From: Onthomorpha sp937906975
GTDB taxonomy: Bacteria; Bacteroidota; Bacteroidia; Bacteroidales; P3
DNA length: 64,000 nucleotides
Reading direction: 5' to 3'
NCBI GenBank assembly: GCA_045614605.1
Contig: JAZLDH010000018.1
Span: 77,393-141,392, forward strand
Shown: in pieces, positions 27,597-36,936 of the stretch
Layout of the letters: every line of letters begins with the position of its first letter
Position numbering within the stretch: the first letter of the stretch is position 1
Program-made: the position numbers and the translations under genes
The notes under the pieces: generated by a model
Told to the model about the DNA's origin: nothing
Databases searched by the model: none
Seen by the model: only the letters and a program-made list of their open reading frames with translations

Positions 27597-28685
27597 ATGA
27601 TAAATAAGGATAACTATTGTATTATAATGGCGGGCGGAATTGGAAGCCGCTTTTGGCCACTCAGTAGAACGAAAAAACCAAAACAATTTATAGATATATT
27701 GGGAGTAGGTGAAACTCTCCTTCAAATGACTTTTAAAAGATTTGAATCTATCTGCCCAATCGAAAATATATATATTGTAACAAGCAGATTGTATAGGGAT
27801 TTGGTTTTGGAACAACTGCCAATGATTAATCCAGAGTGTATAATTACTGAGCCAATTAGAAGAAATACTGCTCCATGTATTGCATACGCTAATGCAAAGA
27901 TTAAAAAGAAAAATCCAAATGCAAAGGTGGTTGTTGCTCCAAGTGATCATTTGATTTTGGATCAGAAGGAATTTATAAAAAAGATTGAACTTGGATTTTC
28001 TATTGTTGAAAACAATGATGTTTTGATAACACTTGGAATTGAGCCTACTTATCCTAATACAGGATTTGGTTATATTCAATATAATGATGATGATACTCTT
28101 TCTTCTGAGGTAAAGAAAGTGAAACTTTTCACTGAGAAACCTGAGTATGAAATGGCTCTTCAATTTATAAAGAGTGGTGATTTCTTGTGGAATGCAGGGA
28201 TTTTCATTTGGTCTTTGAAGAGTATAGAAAATGCAATGAGTGAATTTTTACCAGAAATACACGATTTGTTTGATCAAGGTAGAGATTTCTATGATTCGGA
28301 AGAGGAAAATGATTTTATAGATGTAACTTATTCGGCTTGTCCTTCGATTTCTATTGATTATGGTGTGATGGAAAAAGCCTCAAATGTGTATGTGATTCCT
28401 TCTTCTTTTGGTTGGAGTGATATTGGTACTTGGAATGCTTTGTATGAGCAAAGAGAAAAAGATGAAAATGCTAATTCTGCTTTGGGAAAGAATGTGATGA
28501 CATACGAGGTTAGCAATTGTTTGATTAATACTCCAAAGGATAAGTTGGTTATCTTACAGGGTTTGGAAGATTATATCGTAGTTGATTCTGACAATATATT
28601 GATGATTTGTAAGAAAAGCGAAGAACAGCGAATTAAACAATTCGTAACAGATGTTGAAGTAGAAAAAGGAAATGATTATTTATAA
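27597..28685 (+). CDS. manC: Mannose-1-phosphate guanylyltransferase
   Basis: A 362-residue nucleotidyltransferase that makes GDP-mannose from GTP and mannose 1-phosphate for glycan synthesis. The pyrophosphorylase signature MAGGIGSRFWPLSRTKKPKQ is at residues 11-30, followed by ITEPIRRNTAPCIAYA (about 83-98) and VAPSDHLI. FxEKP is seen as LFTEKPEYE, and the sugar site as FLWNAGIFIWS. Length fits the stand-alone transferase without the isomerase domain of bifunctional enzymes. It is followed 17 bp later by asnS, with which it probably shares a transcript. Confidence 0.92.
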   Translation: MINKDNYCIIMAGGIGSRFWPLSRTKKPKQFIDILGVGETLLQMTFKRFESICPIENIYIVTSRLYRDLVLEQLPMINPECIITEPIRRNTAPCIAYANAKIKKKNPNAKVVVAPSDHLILDQKEFIKKIELGFSIVENNDVLITLGIEPTYPNTGFGYIQYNDDDTLSSEVKKVKLFTEKPEYEMALQFIKSGDFLWNAGIFIWSLKSIENAMSEFLPEIHDLFDQGRDFYDSEEENDFIDVTYSACPSISIDYGVMEKASNVYVIPSSFGWSDIGTWNALYEQREKDENANSALGKNVMTYEVSNCLINTPKDKLVILQGLEDYIVVDSDNILMICKKSEEQRIKQFVTDVEVEKGNDYL

Positions 28686-28702
28686 AAAAACAAATATATA
28701 AT

Positions 28703-30106
28703 ATGGAAAACATTAAGAGAATAGAGATAGTAGATTTGTTTAAAGACACAATAAAAGAGACAATAGGTCAAGAAATTTGTGTAAAAGGGTGGGTGAGAAC
28801 AAAAAGAGGTAATAAAAGTGTTGCATTCATTGCTTTGAATGACGGTTCTACAATAAAAAATATTCAAATTGTAGCAGATGTTGAAAAATTCTCAGAAGAT
28901 ACTTTGAAAAGAATAACAACAGGAGCTTGTTTGAAAGTAAACGGAAAGTTAGTTGAGTCTATGGGAAAAGGACAAAGCGTAGAAATTCAAGCAAGTGAAA
29001 TAGAAATTTACGGAGAGGCAGATGTAGAAACTTATCCTTTACAAAAGAAAGGTCATACCTTAGAGTTCCTTAGAGAAATAGCTCATTTGCGTCCAAGAAC
29101 CAATACTTTTTCTGCTGTTTTCAGAGTAAGACACGCTATGGCGTATGCAATTCACAAATATTTTAACGATAGAGGATTCTTTTATTGGCATTCTCCTCTT
29201 ATAACTGCGAGCGACTGCGAAGGGGCAGGGGAAATGTTCCAAGTAACTACATTAGATCTTGATAATCTTCCAAGAGTTGATGGTAAAATTGACTATTCTC
29301 AAGATTTTTATGGCAGACATACATCTTTAACTGTAAGTGGACAATTAGAAGGTGAATTAGGTGCGATGAGTTTAGGTAAGATTTATACTTTTGGACCTAC
29401 ATTCCGTGCTGAAAATTCAAACACTCCACGTCACCTTTCTGAGTTTTGGATGATAGAACCTGAAATGGCGTTCTATGAAATCGAAGATAATATGGATTTA
29501 GCTGAAGATTTCATAAAATATCTTGTGAAATACGCCTTAGAAAACTGTCAAGATGATTTGGAATTCTTGCAATCAATGTACGATAAAGAATTAATTGAAA
29601 GATTGAACTTTGTTGTAAACAATCAATTTGTAAGACTTACTTATACAGAAGCGATAGAAATTCTTTCAAATGCAAAACAAAAATTTGAATTCCCAATACA
29701 TTGGGGAGTAGATTTGCAAAGCGAACACGAAAGATACCTTGTTGAAAAACATTTCAAATCACCTGTTATCTTAACTGACTATCCTAAGGAAATAAAAGCC
29801 TTTTATATGAAACAAAACGAAGATGGCAAAACAGTAAGAGGCATGGACGTTTTATTCCCTCTAATAGGTGAAATCATAGGAGGCTCACAAAGAGAAGAAA
29901 ATATGGATAAACTTCTTGCAAGAATGGCAGAAGTTGGAATAGAAGCAAAAGATATGGATTGGTATCTTGACACTAGAAGATTTGGCTCAGCTCCACACTC
30001 AGGATTTGGCTTAGGTTTTGAACGCTTACTTCTATTTGTAACAGGAATGAGCAACATCAGAGATGTTATACCTTTCCCACGTTATCCAAAGAACGCAAAC
30101 TATTAA
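28703..30106 (+). CDS. asnS: Asparaginyl-tRNA synthetase
   Basis: A 467-residue class IIb synthetase that charges tRNA-Asn. An OB-fold anticodon-binding domain covers about residues 18-120 (ICVKGWVRTKRGNKSVAFI). Class II motif 2 is FRAENSNTPRHLSEFWMIEPE and motif 3 is GFGLGFERLLLFVTGM near the C-terminus, ending with IRDVIPFPRYPKNANY as usual for AsnRS. Presence of AsnRS means that the cell charges Asn directly. rpoN begins 8 bp past the stop (or overlaps the 3' end if an upstream ATG is used). Confidence 0.96.
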   Translation: MENIKRIEIVDLFKDTIKETIGQEICVKGWVRTKRGNKSVAFIALNDGSTIKNIQIVADVEKFSEDTLKRITTGACLKVNGKLVESMGKGQSVEIQASEIEIYGEADVETYPLQKKGHTLEFLREIAHLRPRTNTFSAVFRVRHAMAYAIHKYFNDRGFFYWHSPLITASDCEGAGEMFQVTTLDLDNLPRVDGKIDYSQDFYGRHTSLTVSGQLEGELGAMSLGKIYTFGPTFRAENSNTPRHLSEFWMIEPEMAFYEIEDNMDLAEDFIKYLVKYALENCQDDLEFLQSMYDKELIERLNFVVNNQFVRLTYTEAIEILSNAKQKFEFPIHWGVDLQSEHERYLVEKHFKSPVILTDYPKEIKAFYMKQNEDGKTVRGMDVLFPLIGEIIGGSQREENMDKLLARMAEVGIEAKDMDWYLDTRRFGSAPHSGFGLGFERLLLFVTGMSNIRDVIPFPRYPKNANY

Positions 30107-30113
30107 TTTTCAA

Positions 30114-31475
30114 GTGGCAAAATCCCAAACAGCCTTAAAACAAATACAACGACAAGCACTTTCCCCACTACAAAAACTTAGTGGGGAATTGTTGGAGTTG
30201 GCTTCCGAGGATTTGGACAAAAGAATAGAAAAAGAAAAAGAAGACAACCCTTATCTTGAAGAAGAAAACGATTACTCAAATCATTGGTTTTCTTCCTCAA
30301 ACGAAAATATCCACATCACAAACAATAATTACAAAGACCAAATCAGCCTAAACACAGCCTCAACCGAGACTTTATCAGAAGATTTGATAAATCAACTTCG
30401 TTTAAGCAATATAAACGAAGAAGAATATCAAATAGGAGAAATCCTTATAGGCAATTTGGACGAAAGAGGCTACTTTACAAGAAGTCTAACCGCAGTAGCA
30501 GATGATATTTACTTTGATACCTATCAAGAAATTGAGGTTTCCCTTATAGAAAAAGTGTTAAAAGTAATCCAAGGCTTTGAACCCGCAGGAATAGGAGCAA
30601 GAAATCATCAAGAATGTCTTTATTTACAATTAAAAAGACTTGATAATAAACAGCCAATAGTTGAGATTTCCAAAAAAATAATATTGGAATATTGGGACGA
30701 ATTTTGCAATAAAAATCTAAAAACCTTGCAAACAAAACTCTCTTGCAAAGAAGAAGAGTTGGAAAAAGCCTTTAAACTAATACAAAGCCTTAATCTATCA
30801 CCAGGATATATAGAGTCGCAAAACGAAAAAGAACAATACATAACACCAGATGTAACAATTTGGAATGATAATGGCAAAATCAAATACCGACTCACAAAAA
30901 TTTCTAACAGAAGACTACAAATAAGCAAAGAAGGACAAAAACTGCTACAAGAATTAGAAGAAAAAAAACAATCGGACAAAGAAACGATAAAATTTCTCAA
31001 AGAAAAAATTTCCTCAGCCAAGCTTTTCATAGACGCATACAACAATAGAATGCAAACTTTCGACACATTCGTAAAAGAAATCATATCTTTCCAAGAAGAA
31101 TACTTTCAAGAGGGTGATGTAATGTTGTTAAAACCTATGAAATATGAAGACATAAAACTACGAACAGGCTTTTCCGAATCAACACTTTCGCGTTTGGCTA
31201 ACGATAAGTATATGCAGACACATTTTGGTAACTTTAAAATAAGGAAACTCTTTACAAAATCAATAGAAAACCAAGCAGGAGAACACATATCCTCAGACTC
31301 AATACGCAATATCATAACAGAATTAATAAACAATGAAGACTCCCTTTTACCACTCACAGACCAAGAAATACAAAACAAACTAAACGAACAAGGAATCACG
31401 CTATCAAGACGTACAATCACAAAATACCGACAACAAATCGGTTTAAAATCAGCAGGAAAGCGAAAAATAAAATAA
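30114..31475 (+). CDS. rpoN: RNA polymerase sigma-54 factor
   Basis: About 453 residues from a GTG start at 30114. An in-frame ATG at 30063 is also open, but it would lie inside asnS and add 17 residues that do not look like the family. The N-terminus LKQIQRQALSPLQKLSGELL is the glutamine-rich activator region. The core spans about residues 110-300, and the C-terminal RpoN box is SRRTITKYRQQIG. It directs transcription that needs AAA+ activators. It is followed without a gap by the M23 peptidase gene, so the manC to fmt genes look like one long transcription unit. Confidence 0.9.
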   Translation: MAKSQTALKQIQRQALSPLQKLSGELLELASEDLDKRIEKEKEDNPYLEEENDYSNHWFSSSNENIHITNNNYKDQISLNTASTETLSEDLINQLRLSNINEEEYQIGEILIGNLDERGYFTRSLTAVADDIYFDTYQEIEVSLIEKVLKVIQGFEPAGIGARNHQECLYLQLKRLDNKQPIVEISKKIILEYWDEFCNKNLKTLQTKLSCKEEELEKAFKLIQSLNLSPGYIESQNEKEQYITPDVTIWNDNGKIKYRLTKISNRRLQISKEGQKLLQELEEKKQSDKETIKFLKEKISSAKLFIDAYNNRMQTFDTFVKEIISFQEEYFQEGDVMLLKPMKYEDIKLRTGFSESTLSRLANDKYMQTHFGNFKIRKLFTKSIENQAGEHISSDSIRNIITELINNEDSLLPLTDQEIQNKLNEQGITLSRRTITKYRQQIGLKSAGKRKIK

Positions 31476-32603
31476 ATGAACATACAAAAAATAATATTAT
31501 ATCTAACATTACTTTTAGTAAGTGTATTTTCTTTTGCTCAAAACAATGAGAAAAAAGAAAAATCTGCTGCTAGACGCTTTGCAGACTCGCTTTACTATAT
31601 ACATACCATAAAACCACAAAAACAACAAGAGAAAAAACAAGAATTAGAAGGTAAAATAGATTTAACCAAAACGCAAGAGGCTAAAACAAATATAAAGCCT
31701 AACTTTATAACAAACGATTCCAAAATACCATCTTCCACATTATACGAAAGCACATGGTACACCGAAAGGGTGAAAGTCCCAAATTTCTCTATCAAAAACG
31801 TACCCGATGAAGTAGTTTTAAGACTTATCAATCCAGATAAAGGACAAAACTTTTGTTTTCCTATAAAAAAACGCAAATCTTCCTCATACGGTTGGCGATG
31901 GGGCAGACCCCATTCAGGAATTGACATAGCCCTCAATGTAGGAGACTCAATTCATGCAGCCTTTGACGGAGTTGTAAGATTAGCAAAATACAATGGCGGA
32001 TACGGAAACTGCATTGTCATACGCCATTACAACAATCTTGAAACCCTTTACGGACACCTTTCAAAAATCAACGTAAAAGTAGGACAAGAAGTAAAAGCGG
32101 GAGATGTGATTGGCCTTGGTGGAAACACAGGACGCTCAACTGGTCCACACCTTCACTTTGAATGTAGATTAATGTACGCATGTTTTGACCCAGAATGGAT
32201 ATTTGATTTAGAAACCTACAACATCAAGACCTCATTTCTAAGAATAGACAAAACATACTTTGGAGTAGAATCCTCAGAACAAAAAGCCAACAAAAAAACT
32301 CAAAAAAGTAAACTCTCAAAAGTTAATGTTTACTTTGAAGATAAGCCATACATAAAACCTGCAACCATAATTGCAAAAGAAATGGCAAGGATAAAAAAAG
32401 GCGAAATACCACAATACAACGTAAGAACATCAAAATCCAATCAATCAAACAGAGCAGGACAACAATTTATAGTGGCAAAGAAAGGCGAAAAACTAAAAGA
32501 CATAGCCAGACGCTTTAAAGTGTCGTTTGAAGAATTGAAAAAAATGAATCCAACTATAAAAACAAACGTATTACAAGAAGAAACCAAAATAAGAATAAAA
32601 TAA
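31476..32603 (+). CDS. M23 peptidase with C-terminal LysM domain
   Basis: A 375-residue exported cell-wall hydrolase. A signal peptide covers residues 1-21 (LYLTLLLVSVFSFAQ). The M23 (LytM) domain lies at about residues 130-245, with zinc ligands in HSGID (HxxxD) and GPHLHFE (HxH), plus GNCIVIRHYNNLETLYGHL. The end (QFIVAKKGEKLKDIARRF to MNPTIK) is a LysM peptidoglycan-binding domain. It should cleave peptide cross-links of murein in the periplasm. It begins immediately after rpoN and ends 3 bp before ribH. Confidence 0.92.
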   Translation: MNIQKIILYLTLLLVSVFSFAQNNEKKEKSAARRFADSLYYIHTIKPQKQQEKKQELEGKIDLTKTQEAKTNIKPNFITNDSKIPSSTLYESTWYTERVKVPNFSIKNVPDEVVLRLINPDKGQNFCFPIKKRKSSSYGWRWGRPHSGIDIALNVGDSIHAAFDGVVRLAKYNGGYGNCIVIRHYNNLETLYGHLSKINVKVGQEVKAGDVIGLGGNTGRSTGPHLHFECRLMYACFDPEWIFDLETYNIKTSFLRIDKTYFGVESSEQKANKKTQKSKLSKVNVYFEDKPYIKPATIIAKEMARIKKGEIPQYNVRTSKSNQSNRAGQQFIVAKKGEKLKDIARRFKVSFEELKKMNPTIKTNVLQEETKIRIK

Positions 32604-32606
32604 ATT

Positions 32607-33086
32607 ATGTCATCACAACTTAAAAATCTTTCGTCATACAACCAAGACGAAGTGCCCTCGGGCGAAAAGGAAATATTCGGAATCGTAGTTTCTGAATGGA
32701 ACAATCAAATTACAGATAGTTTATTAGAAGGAGCAGTAAGCACACTTTTAAAGTATGAAGTAGATGAAAAAGACATCGACATCATACACGTTCCAGGAAG
32801 TTTTGAACTACCATTTGGAGCAGCAAAACTATTAGAAAAAAACAGAAGATTTAGTGCTATCATTTGTTTAGGCTGTGTTATTCAAGGCGAAACACGTCAT
32901 TTCGATTTTATTTGCGATGCAGTAGCAAACGGAATCATGCAATTAGGACTTAAACAAGAAGTTCCAATCATCTTTGGCGTACTTACAACAAACGATATGC
33001 AACAAGCCATTGACCGTAGCGGAGGAAAACACGGTAACAAAGGAGTTGAAGCCGCTATCACAGCGTTAAAAATGGCTGCATTATGA
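32607..33086 (+). CDS. ribH: 6,7-dimethyl-8-ribityllumazine synthase
   Basis: A 159-residue lumazine synthase, the next-to-last enzyme of riboflavin synthesis. Family motifs are VVSEWNNQITDSLLEGA (residues about 27-43), VPGSFELPFGA (substrate loop), GCVIQGETRHFDFICD with the catalytic histidine, and PIIFGVLTTNDMQQAIDR. The chain assembles into pentamers or 60-mers in this family. Its 3' end overlaps fmt by 4 bp (ATGA). Another riboflavin gene, ribD, lies at 55.1 kb, so the pathway genes are scattered. Confidence 0.95.
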   Translation: MSSQLKNLSSYNQDEVPSGEKEIFGIVVSEWNNQITDSLLEGAVSTLLKYEVDEKDIDIIHVPGSFELPFGAAKLLEKNRRFSAIICLGCVIQGETRHFDFICDAVANGIMQLGLKQEVPIIFGVLTTNDMQQAIDRSGGKHGNKGVEAAITALKMAAL

Positions 33087-34048
33087 AAAACAAAAAGATA
33101 ATCTTTTACGGAACACCAGAAATTGCAGCATATCAATTAGAGAAGTTGCATAAAAATAATTATAACATAGTTGCGGTAGTTACACAGCCCGACAAACCAT
33201 CGGGAAGAGGACAGAAAATTAATTATTCTGCCGTAAAACAATACGCAATAGATAATAACTTGCCGTTATTTCAACCTGTAAAGTTAAATCAACAAGACTT
33301 CATAGACCAAATCACAGCTTTGCAACCCGATATACAAGTTGTGTTGGCCTTTCGTATGATACCAAAAAGCATATACAGCCTTGCAAAATACGGAACCTTT
33401 AATCTTCACACCTCACTCTTGCCACAATATCGCGGAGCCGCTCCAATCAATTGGGCAATCATAAACGGAGAAGAGCAAACAGGTATGACAACCTTTCTTC
33501 TTAATGACAAAACAGATGAGGGAGAGATAATTTTGCAACAAACCATAGCAATCAATCCAGAAACCACAGCAGGAGATTTGCATGATGAAATGATGTTCAC
33601 AGCCTTTGACTTAATTGAAAAAACAATTGAAAGACTGCTAAGTCCAAATCTGCAAACCACCCCTCAAATTCAAAGTGAAAACCTTAAACCAGCACCAAAA
33701 ATTTTCAAAGAAACAACAATTATAAATTGGAATGAAAAAGGTGAAAAAATTATCAATCTAATCAGAGGAATGAGTCCATATCCTGCTGCAACAACACAGT
33801 TTATAGACAAAGTAGATGAAAAGATTTATCAATTTAAGGTCTTTAAAGCGAAATTTATTCCAAAGAATACAGAAGCAAATACTTGTGGGCAGTTTAAAAT
33901 CCAAGACAAAGAAACAATAATTGTTAGCTGTCAAGATGGATATATTCAATTGCTTGATTTGCAACTAAGTGGAAAAAAACGAATGCCTGCAAAAGAATTA
34001 ATCAAAGGATTGAAATTGCAATCAGAAGTCTTAGAAAACGTAAAATAA
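33083..34048 (+). CDS. fmt: Methionyl-tRNA formyltransferase
   Basis: A 321-residue enzyme that formylates Met-tRNA for translation initiation. The N-terminal formyltransferase domain has IIFYGTPEIAAYQLEKL, VVTQPDKPSGRGQK (tRNA-contact loop), and the active site FNLHTSLLPQYRGAAPINWA with TDEGEIILQ. The C-terminal OB-like domain covers about residues 210-321 (INLIRGMSPYPAATTQF). It overlaps ribH by 4 bp and is followed at once by a strong hairpin terminator. Confidence 0.95.
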   Translation: MKNKKIIFYGTPEIAAYQLEKLHKNNYNIVAVVTQPDKPSGRGQKINYSAVKQYAIDNNLPLFQPVKLNQQDFIDQITALQPDIQVVLAFRMIPKSIYSLAKYGTFNLHTSLLPQYRGAAPINWAIINGEEQTGMTTFLLNDKTDEGEIILQQTIAINPETTAGDLHDEMMFTAFDLIEKTIERLLSPNLQTTPQIQSENLKPAPKIFKETTIINWNEKGEKIINLIRGMSPYPAATTQFIDKVDEKIYQFKVFKAKFIPKNTEANTCGQFKIQDKETIIVSCQDGYIQLLDLQLSGKKRMPAKELIKGLKLQSEVLENVK

Positions 34049-34106
34049 TCCTAAGGAAAAATTGAATAATCCTAAGAAAAATAAATTTTTTTCTTAGGAT
34101 TATTTT
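34042..34106 (+). terminator. Terminator after fmt with two alternative 5' arms
   Basis: The 3' arm CTTAGGATTATTTT (34093-34106) can pair either with AAAATAATCCTAAG at 34042-34055 or with a second copy of the arm, AATAATCCTAAGAAA, starting at 34065. The inner pairing gives a hairpin with a short AT loop. The stem sequence is the same as that of the hairpin at 32-75. Confidence 0.75.
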
Positions 34107-34134
34107 GTAGATATTAAAAAAACAATTACATTTG
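34105..34134 (+). promoter_or_regulatory. Promoter of hup
   Basis: TTG at 34105-34107 (within the end of the fmt terminator), 19-nt spacer, TACATTTG at 34127-34134. The start codon of hup is 39 bp downstream. Confidence 0.7.
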
Positions 34135-34172
34135 CAACGATATAAATAAAACAAATTAAAAACCAAATAGAT

Positions 34173-34442
34173 ATGACAAAAAAAGAATTTACAGACAAAA
34201 TGGCTGAAAGAGCTGGAATGTCAAAAATAGATGCACAAAAAGCGTATGAAGCATTTTTAGGCGTAACAAAAGAATATTTACAAGCAGGAGAAAAAGTATC
34301 ATTCTTAGGATTTGGAGCATTTTCAGTACAAGAAAAAGCAGAAAGAACAGCAAAAAATCCTCGTACAGGAGAAATAGTAAAAGTTCCTGCAAAGAAAGTT
34401 GTAAAATTCAAAGCAGGTTCTGAATTATCTTCAAACTTATAA
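34173..34442 (+). CDS. HU-family DNA-binding protein
   Basis: An 89-residue histone-like HU/IHF-family protein that bends and compacts DNA. It opens with MTKKEFTDKMAERAGMSK, and the DNA-binding arm region has VSFLGFGAFSVQEKAERTAKNPRTGE, with the conserved Pro at the tip of the beta-arm in KNPRTGE. Length is exactly typical. It is a single-gene unit with its own promoter and a terminator 30 bp after the stop codon. Confidence 0.95.
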   Translation: MTKKEFTDKMAERAGMSKIDAQKAYEAFLGVTKEYLQAGEKVSFLGFGAFSVQEKAERTAKNPRTGEIVKVPAKKVVKFKAGSELSSNL

Positions 34443-34471
34443 TAATAAGGCTTAATAATAAAATGCGAAAT

Positions 34472-34504
34472 AAAAGGACTACAACACACAAGTAGTCCTT
34501 TTTT
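34472..34504 (+). terminator. Terminator after hup
   Basis: AAAAGGACTAC (34472-34482) pairs perfectly with GTAGTCCTTTT (34492-34502), followed by T residues. The next gene starts 11 bp later. Confidence 0.9.
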
Positions 34505-34514
34505 ACGTTAAAGA

Positions 34515-35111
34515 ATGTATTCAGTCGGATTAACAAGCGGAATAGGTTGCGGAAAGACGCTGATTTCAAATGTATTCAAATCATTTGGAATACCAGTCTT
34601 TAACTCTGATTTGCAAGCCAAAGAACTCTACAAAGAAAAAGAGTTTTTGCAAGAAATAATCCAAACCTTTGGAAACACCATCATAGAAAACGGAGAATTT
34701 CGTGCTCAAAAACTTGCCGATATAGTCTTTAACGATAGCCAAGCACTTGAAAAACTAAACCAACTCATTCACCCAAAAGTATTAGACAAATACAAAAAAT
34801 GGCAAAGCCAACAAACCACTCCCTATACCATATTAGAATCAGCCATAATCTTTGAAACCTCATGGCAAAAACACTTTGACAAAATCATAAACATAGAAAC
34901 ACCGATAGAAATTGCAATAGAAAGAGTAAAACTTCGCGATAAAATTTCCAAAGAGCAAGTCTTACAACGCATAAACAATCAAATGAACCCAGAAACCAAA
35001 AAACAACTATCGGATTACAACATTTATCATGACAATAAGACGATGCTATTACCACAAATAATAGCAATTCACGAAGATATTTTAAAACAAATCAAAAACA
35101 ACGCACAATGA
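34515..35111 (+). CDS. coaE: Dephospho-CoA kinase
   Basis: A 198-residue P-loop kinase for the last step of coenzyme A synthesis, ATP plus dephospho-CoA to CoA. The P-loop is GLTSGIGCGKTLISNVF (residues 5-21), followed by the CoA-site segment FNSDLQAKELY and the lid region around ERVKLRDKISKEQVLQRINNQ. It overlaps the following protease gene by 4 bp. Only 10 bp separate it from the hup terminator, so its promoter must lie within or before that hairpin; I see no consensus box. Confidence 0.9.
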   Translation: MYSVGLTSGIGCGKTLISNVFKSFGIPVFNSDLQAKELYKEKEFLQEIIQTFGNTIIENGEFRAQKLADIVFNDSQALEKLNQLIHPKVLDKYKKWQSQQTTPYTILESAIIFETSWQKHFDKIINIETPIEIAIERVKLRDKISKEQVLQRINNQMNPETKKQLSDYNIYHDNKTMLLPQIIAIHEDILKQIKNNAQ

Positions 35112-36760
35112 AAAAAACAATTTTTGCAATTATTTCACTCATTATGAGTTTTAGTGCTTTTTCTCAATTAAGCACTAATGAAAATCCTTACACTTACAAA
35201 TTAGAAGGATTTGATTATCAAAATATAACAACGTTAAAAATTGACAAACCCGACTTAACAGAAGTTATAGCAGAGGATTTAGAAAATGATTTAGAGAATA
35301 AGATGATGCGCTTTGGAGTTATAATGCCTATTTACAAAGACTTCTTTGAATTAGCCGATAAAAAACAAACCGCAGACGCTACCGTGTGGACGCTAAGCGT
35401 AGAAAGCCAAGACGCACAAGCCTTAATCTTTTACTCAGACAACTTCCAACTACCACGCACAGGTAAATTCTTTGTCTATAACCCAGAGAGAACAAAAGTT
35501 TTAGGAGCTTTCACACACAGAAACAACAACGAATTTAACACATTCGCAACAGAATACATAGAAGGCGATAAAATAATTCTTGAATACTATCAACCAAACA
35601 CAGAAATCCAACAACCACAAATAGAACTTACAGAAATAGGTTACGCATATCGTGGCATAACAAAACTATCTGACGAATATCGTTCCTCAGGCGACTGTAA
35701 TGTAAACGTAAACTGTTCAGAAGGAGATAATTTCCGTAACCAACAAAGAGGAGTATGTAGAATACAAGTAAGAATGAGCAGTTATTACATAGGTTGGTGT
35801 ACAGGAACATTGGTAAACAACACAAATTATGACTTTGCACCATACGTTTTAAGTGCAGCACACTGCATTGAAGACGTTGCTTCAAACAGTTATTACAGCC
35901 AATTTGTATTTTATTTTAAATATGAAAACAGTGGTTGTAGCACAGCAGGAGTAGAACCAAGCCGTTCTAAATCTTTGACAGGAACAAGCGTAAAAGCATA
36001 CGACAATACTTATGCTTCAAATGGTTCAGACTTTGCATTGTTCTTATTAAACGATGACATACCACAAACATACGACCCATACTGGTGCGGATGGGATAGA
36101 AGAAATACAGCAGTCAATAGCGGCGTTGGCATACACCACCCAAGCGGAGACGTTAAAAAGATTTCCACATTCACCTCTCGCATACAAAGTTCATCATACG
36201 GTTCAAACTCAGCCACACACTGGTATGTAGATTGGGTAGAGACTGAAAACGGTTGGGGAATTATGGAAGGCGGTTCTTCTGGCTCAGCATTATTTAACGA
36301 AAACGGACAAATCATAGGCACACTTACAGGAGGAGCATCAGGTTGTGATGTATCTGCAAGTTACAAATATGACTTATACGGAAAAATGTCGTATCACTGG
36401 GAATCAAACGGCAATGCAAATGCAAGAAAACTAAAACCATGGTTAGACCCAGCAGAAACAGGAACTAATAACGTATATGGAATGGATTATGAATCAGGAT
36501 TATCAGATGTAAACGCAGAAAACAATTCAGTAAAACTATATCCAAATCCTACAAAAGACGTAATAAATATCGCAATCACAGAACCAACAAGCTCAACTAT
36601 AATAAAAATCTATGACCAAGCAGGAAGAGTGATAGAAGAACACGCAACAACAAACAAAAACCAACAATTGAGCTTAAAACACTTAACAAAAGGAGTTTAT
36701 ACCATTAAAGTAATAACAGATAACGCAATACAAACACAACAAGTCATATTATGCGAATAA
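35108..36760 (+). CDS. Secreted trypsin-like serine endopeptidase with T9SS type-A sorting domain
   Basis: A 550-residue exported protease resembling lysyl endopeptidases. A signal peptide covers residues 1-19. A pro-region extends to about residue 195. The catalytic triad is visible as APYVLSAAHCIED (His), SNGSDFALFLL (Asp) and MEGGSSGSALFNENGQ (Ser). Six or more cysteines in the catalytic domain suggest disulfides. The C-terminal 75 residues are a T9SS type-A sorting domain (VKLYPNPTKDVINI, IYDQAGRVI, GVYTIKVIT), so the protein should cross the outer membrane by the Por system. It follows coaE with a 4-bp overlap and is overlapped by a small lipoprotein gene. Confidence 0.9.
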   Translation: MKKTIFAIISLIMSFSAFSQLSTNENPYTYKLEGFDYQNITTLKIDKPDLTEVIAEDLENDLENKMMRFGVIMPIYKDFFELADKKQTADATVWTLSVESQDAQALIFYSDNFQLPRTGKFFVYNPERTKVLGAFTHRNNNEFNTFATEYIEGDKIILEYYQPNTEIQQPQIELTEIGYAYRGITKLSDEYRSSGDCNVNVNCSEGDNFRNQQRGVCRIQVRMSSYYIGWCTGTLVNNTNYDFAPYVLSAAHCIEDVASNSYYSQFVFYFKYENSGCSTAGVEPSRSKSLTGTSVKAYDNTYASNGSDFALFLLNDDIPQTYDPYWCGWDRRNTAVNSGVGIHHPSGDVKKISTFTSRIQSSSYGSNSATHWYVDWVETENGWGIMEGGSSGSALFNENGQIIGTLTGGASGCDVSASYKYDLYGKMSYHWESNGNANARKLKPWLDPAETGTNNVYGMDYESGLSDVNAENNSVKLYPNPTKDVINIAITEPTSSTIIKIYDQAGRVIEEHATTNKNQQLSLKHLTKGVYTIKVITDNAIQTQQVILCE

Positions 36761-36936
36761 GAATAACAAGTATAGCAATATTATTATTAGCATCAATTCT
36801 TTGTCTCTCTTGCTCTACAAGTTCAAGAGGGGCAAAGATGCAAAAGACAAGAAAGAAAAAATGTAATTGTCCAACATTTTCTTACCAAAAGCCACAACAA
36901 CAAAATACCTATTACCTAACTGCACAAAATGTATAA
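36751..36936 (+). CDS. Small lipoprotein, 61 residues
   Basis: A 61-residue product that begins inside the end of the protease gene and overlaps the next gene by 8 bp. It has a lipoprotein signal peptide (SIAILLLASILCLSC, lipobox Cys at about residue 21), a basic middle (KMQKTRKKK) and the C-terminal motif CNCPTFSYQ. Bacteroidetes have many tiny lipoproteins of this type whose role is unknown. Compare the 41-residue lipoprotein at 58.8 kb. Overlaps on both sides favour a real coupled gene. Confidence 0.7.
   Translation: MRIRITSIAILLLASILCLSCSTSSRGAKMQKTRKKKCNCPTFSYQKPQQQNTYYLTAQNV

Noticed and set aside
27591..28163. 190-codon minus-strand frame over manC
   Set aside because: Antisense to the GDP-mannose pyrophosphorylase signature and without a promoter or family match.
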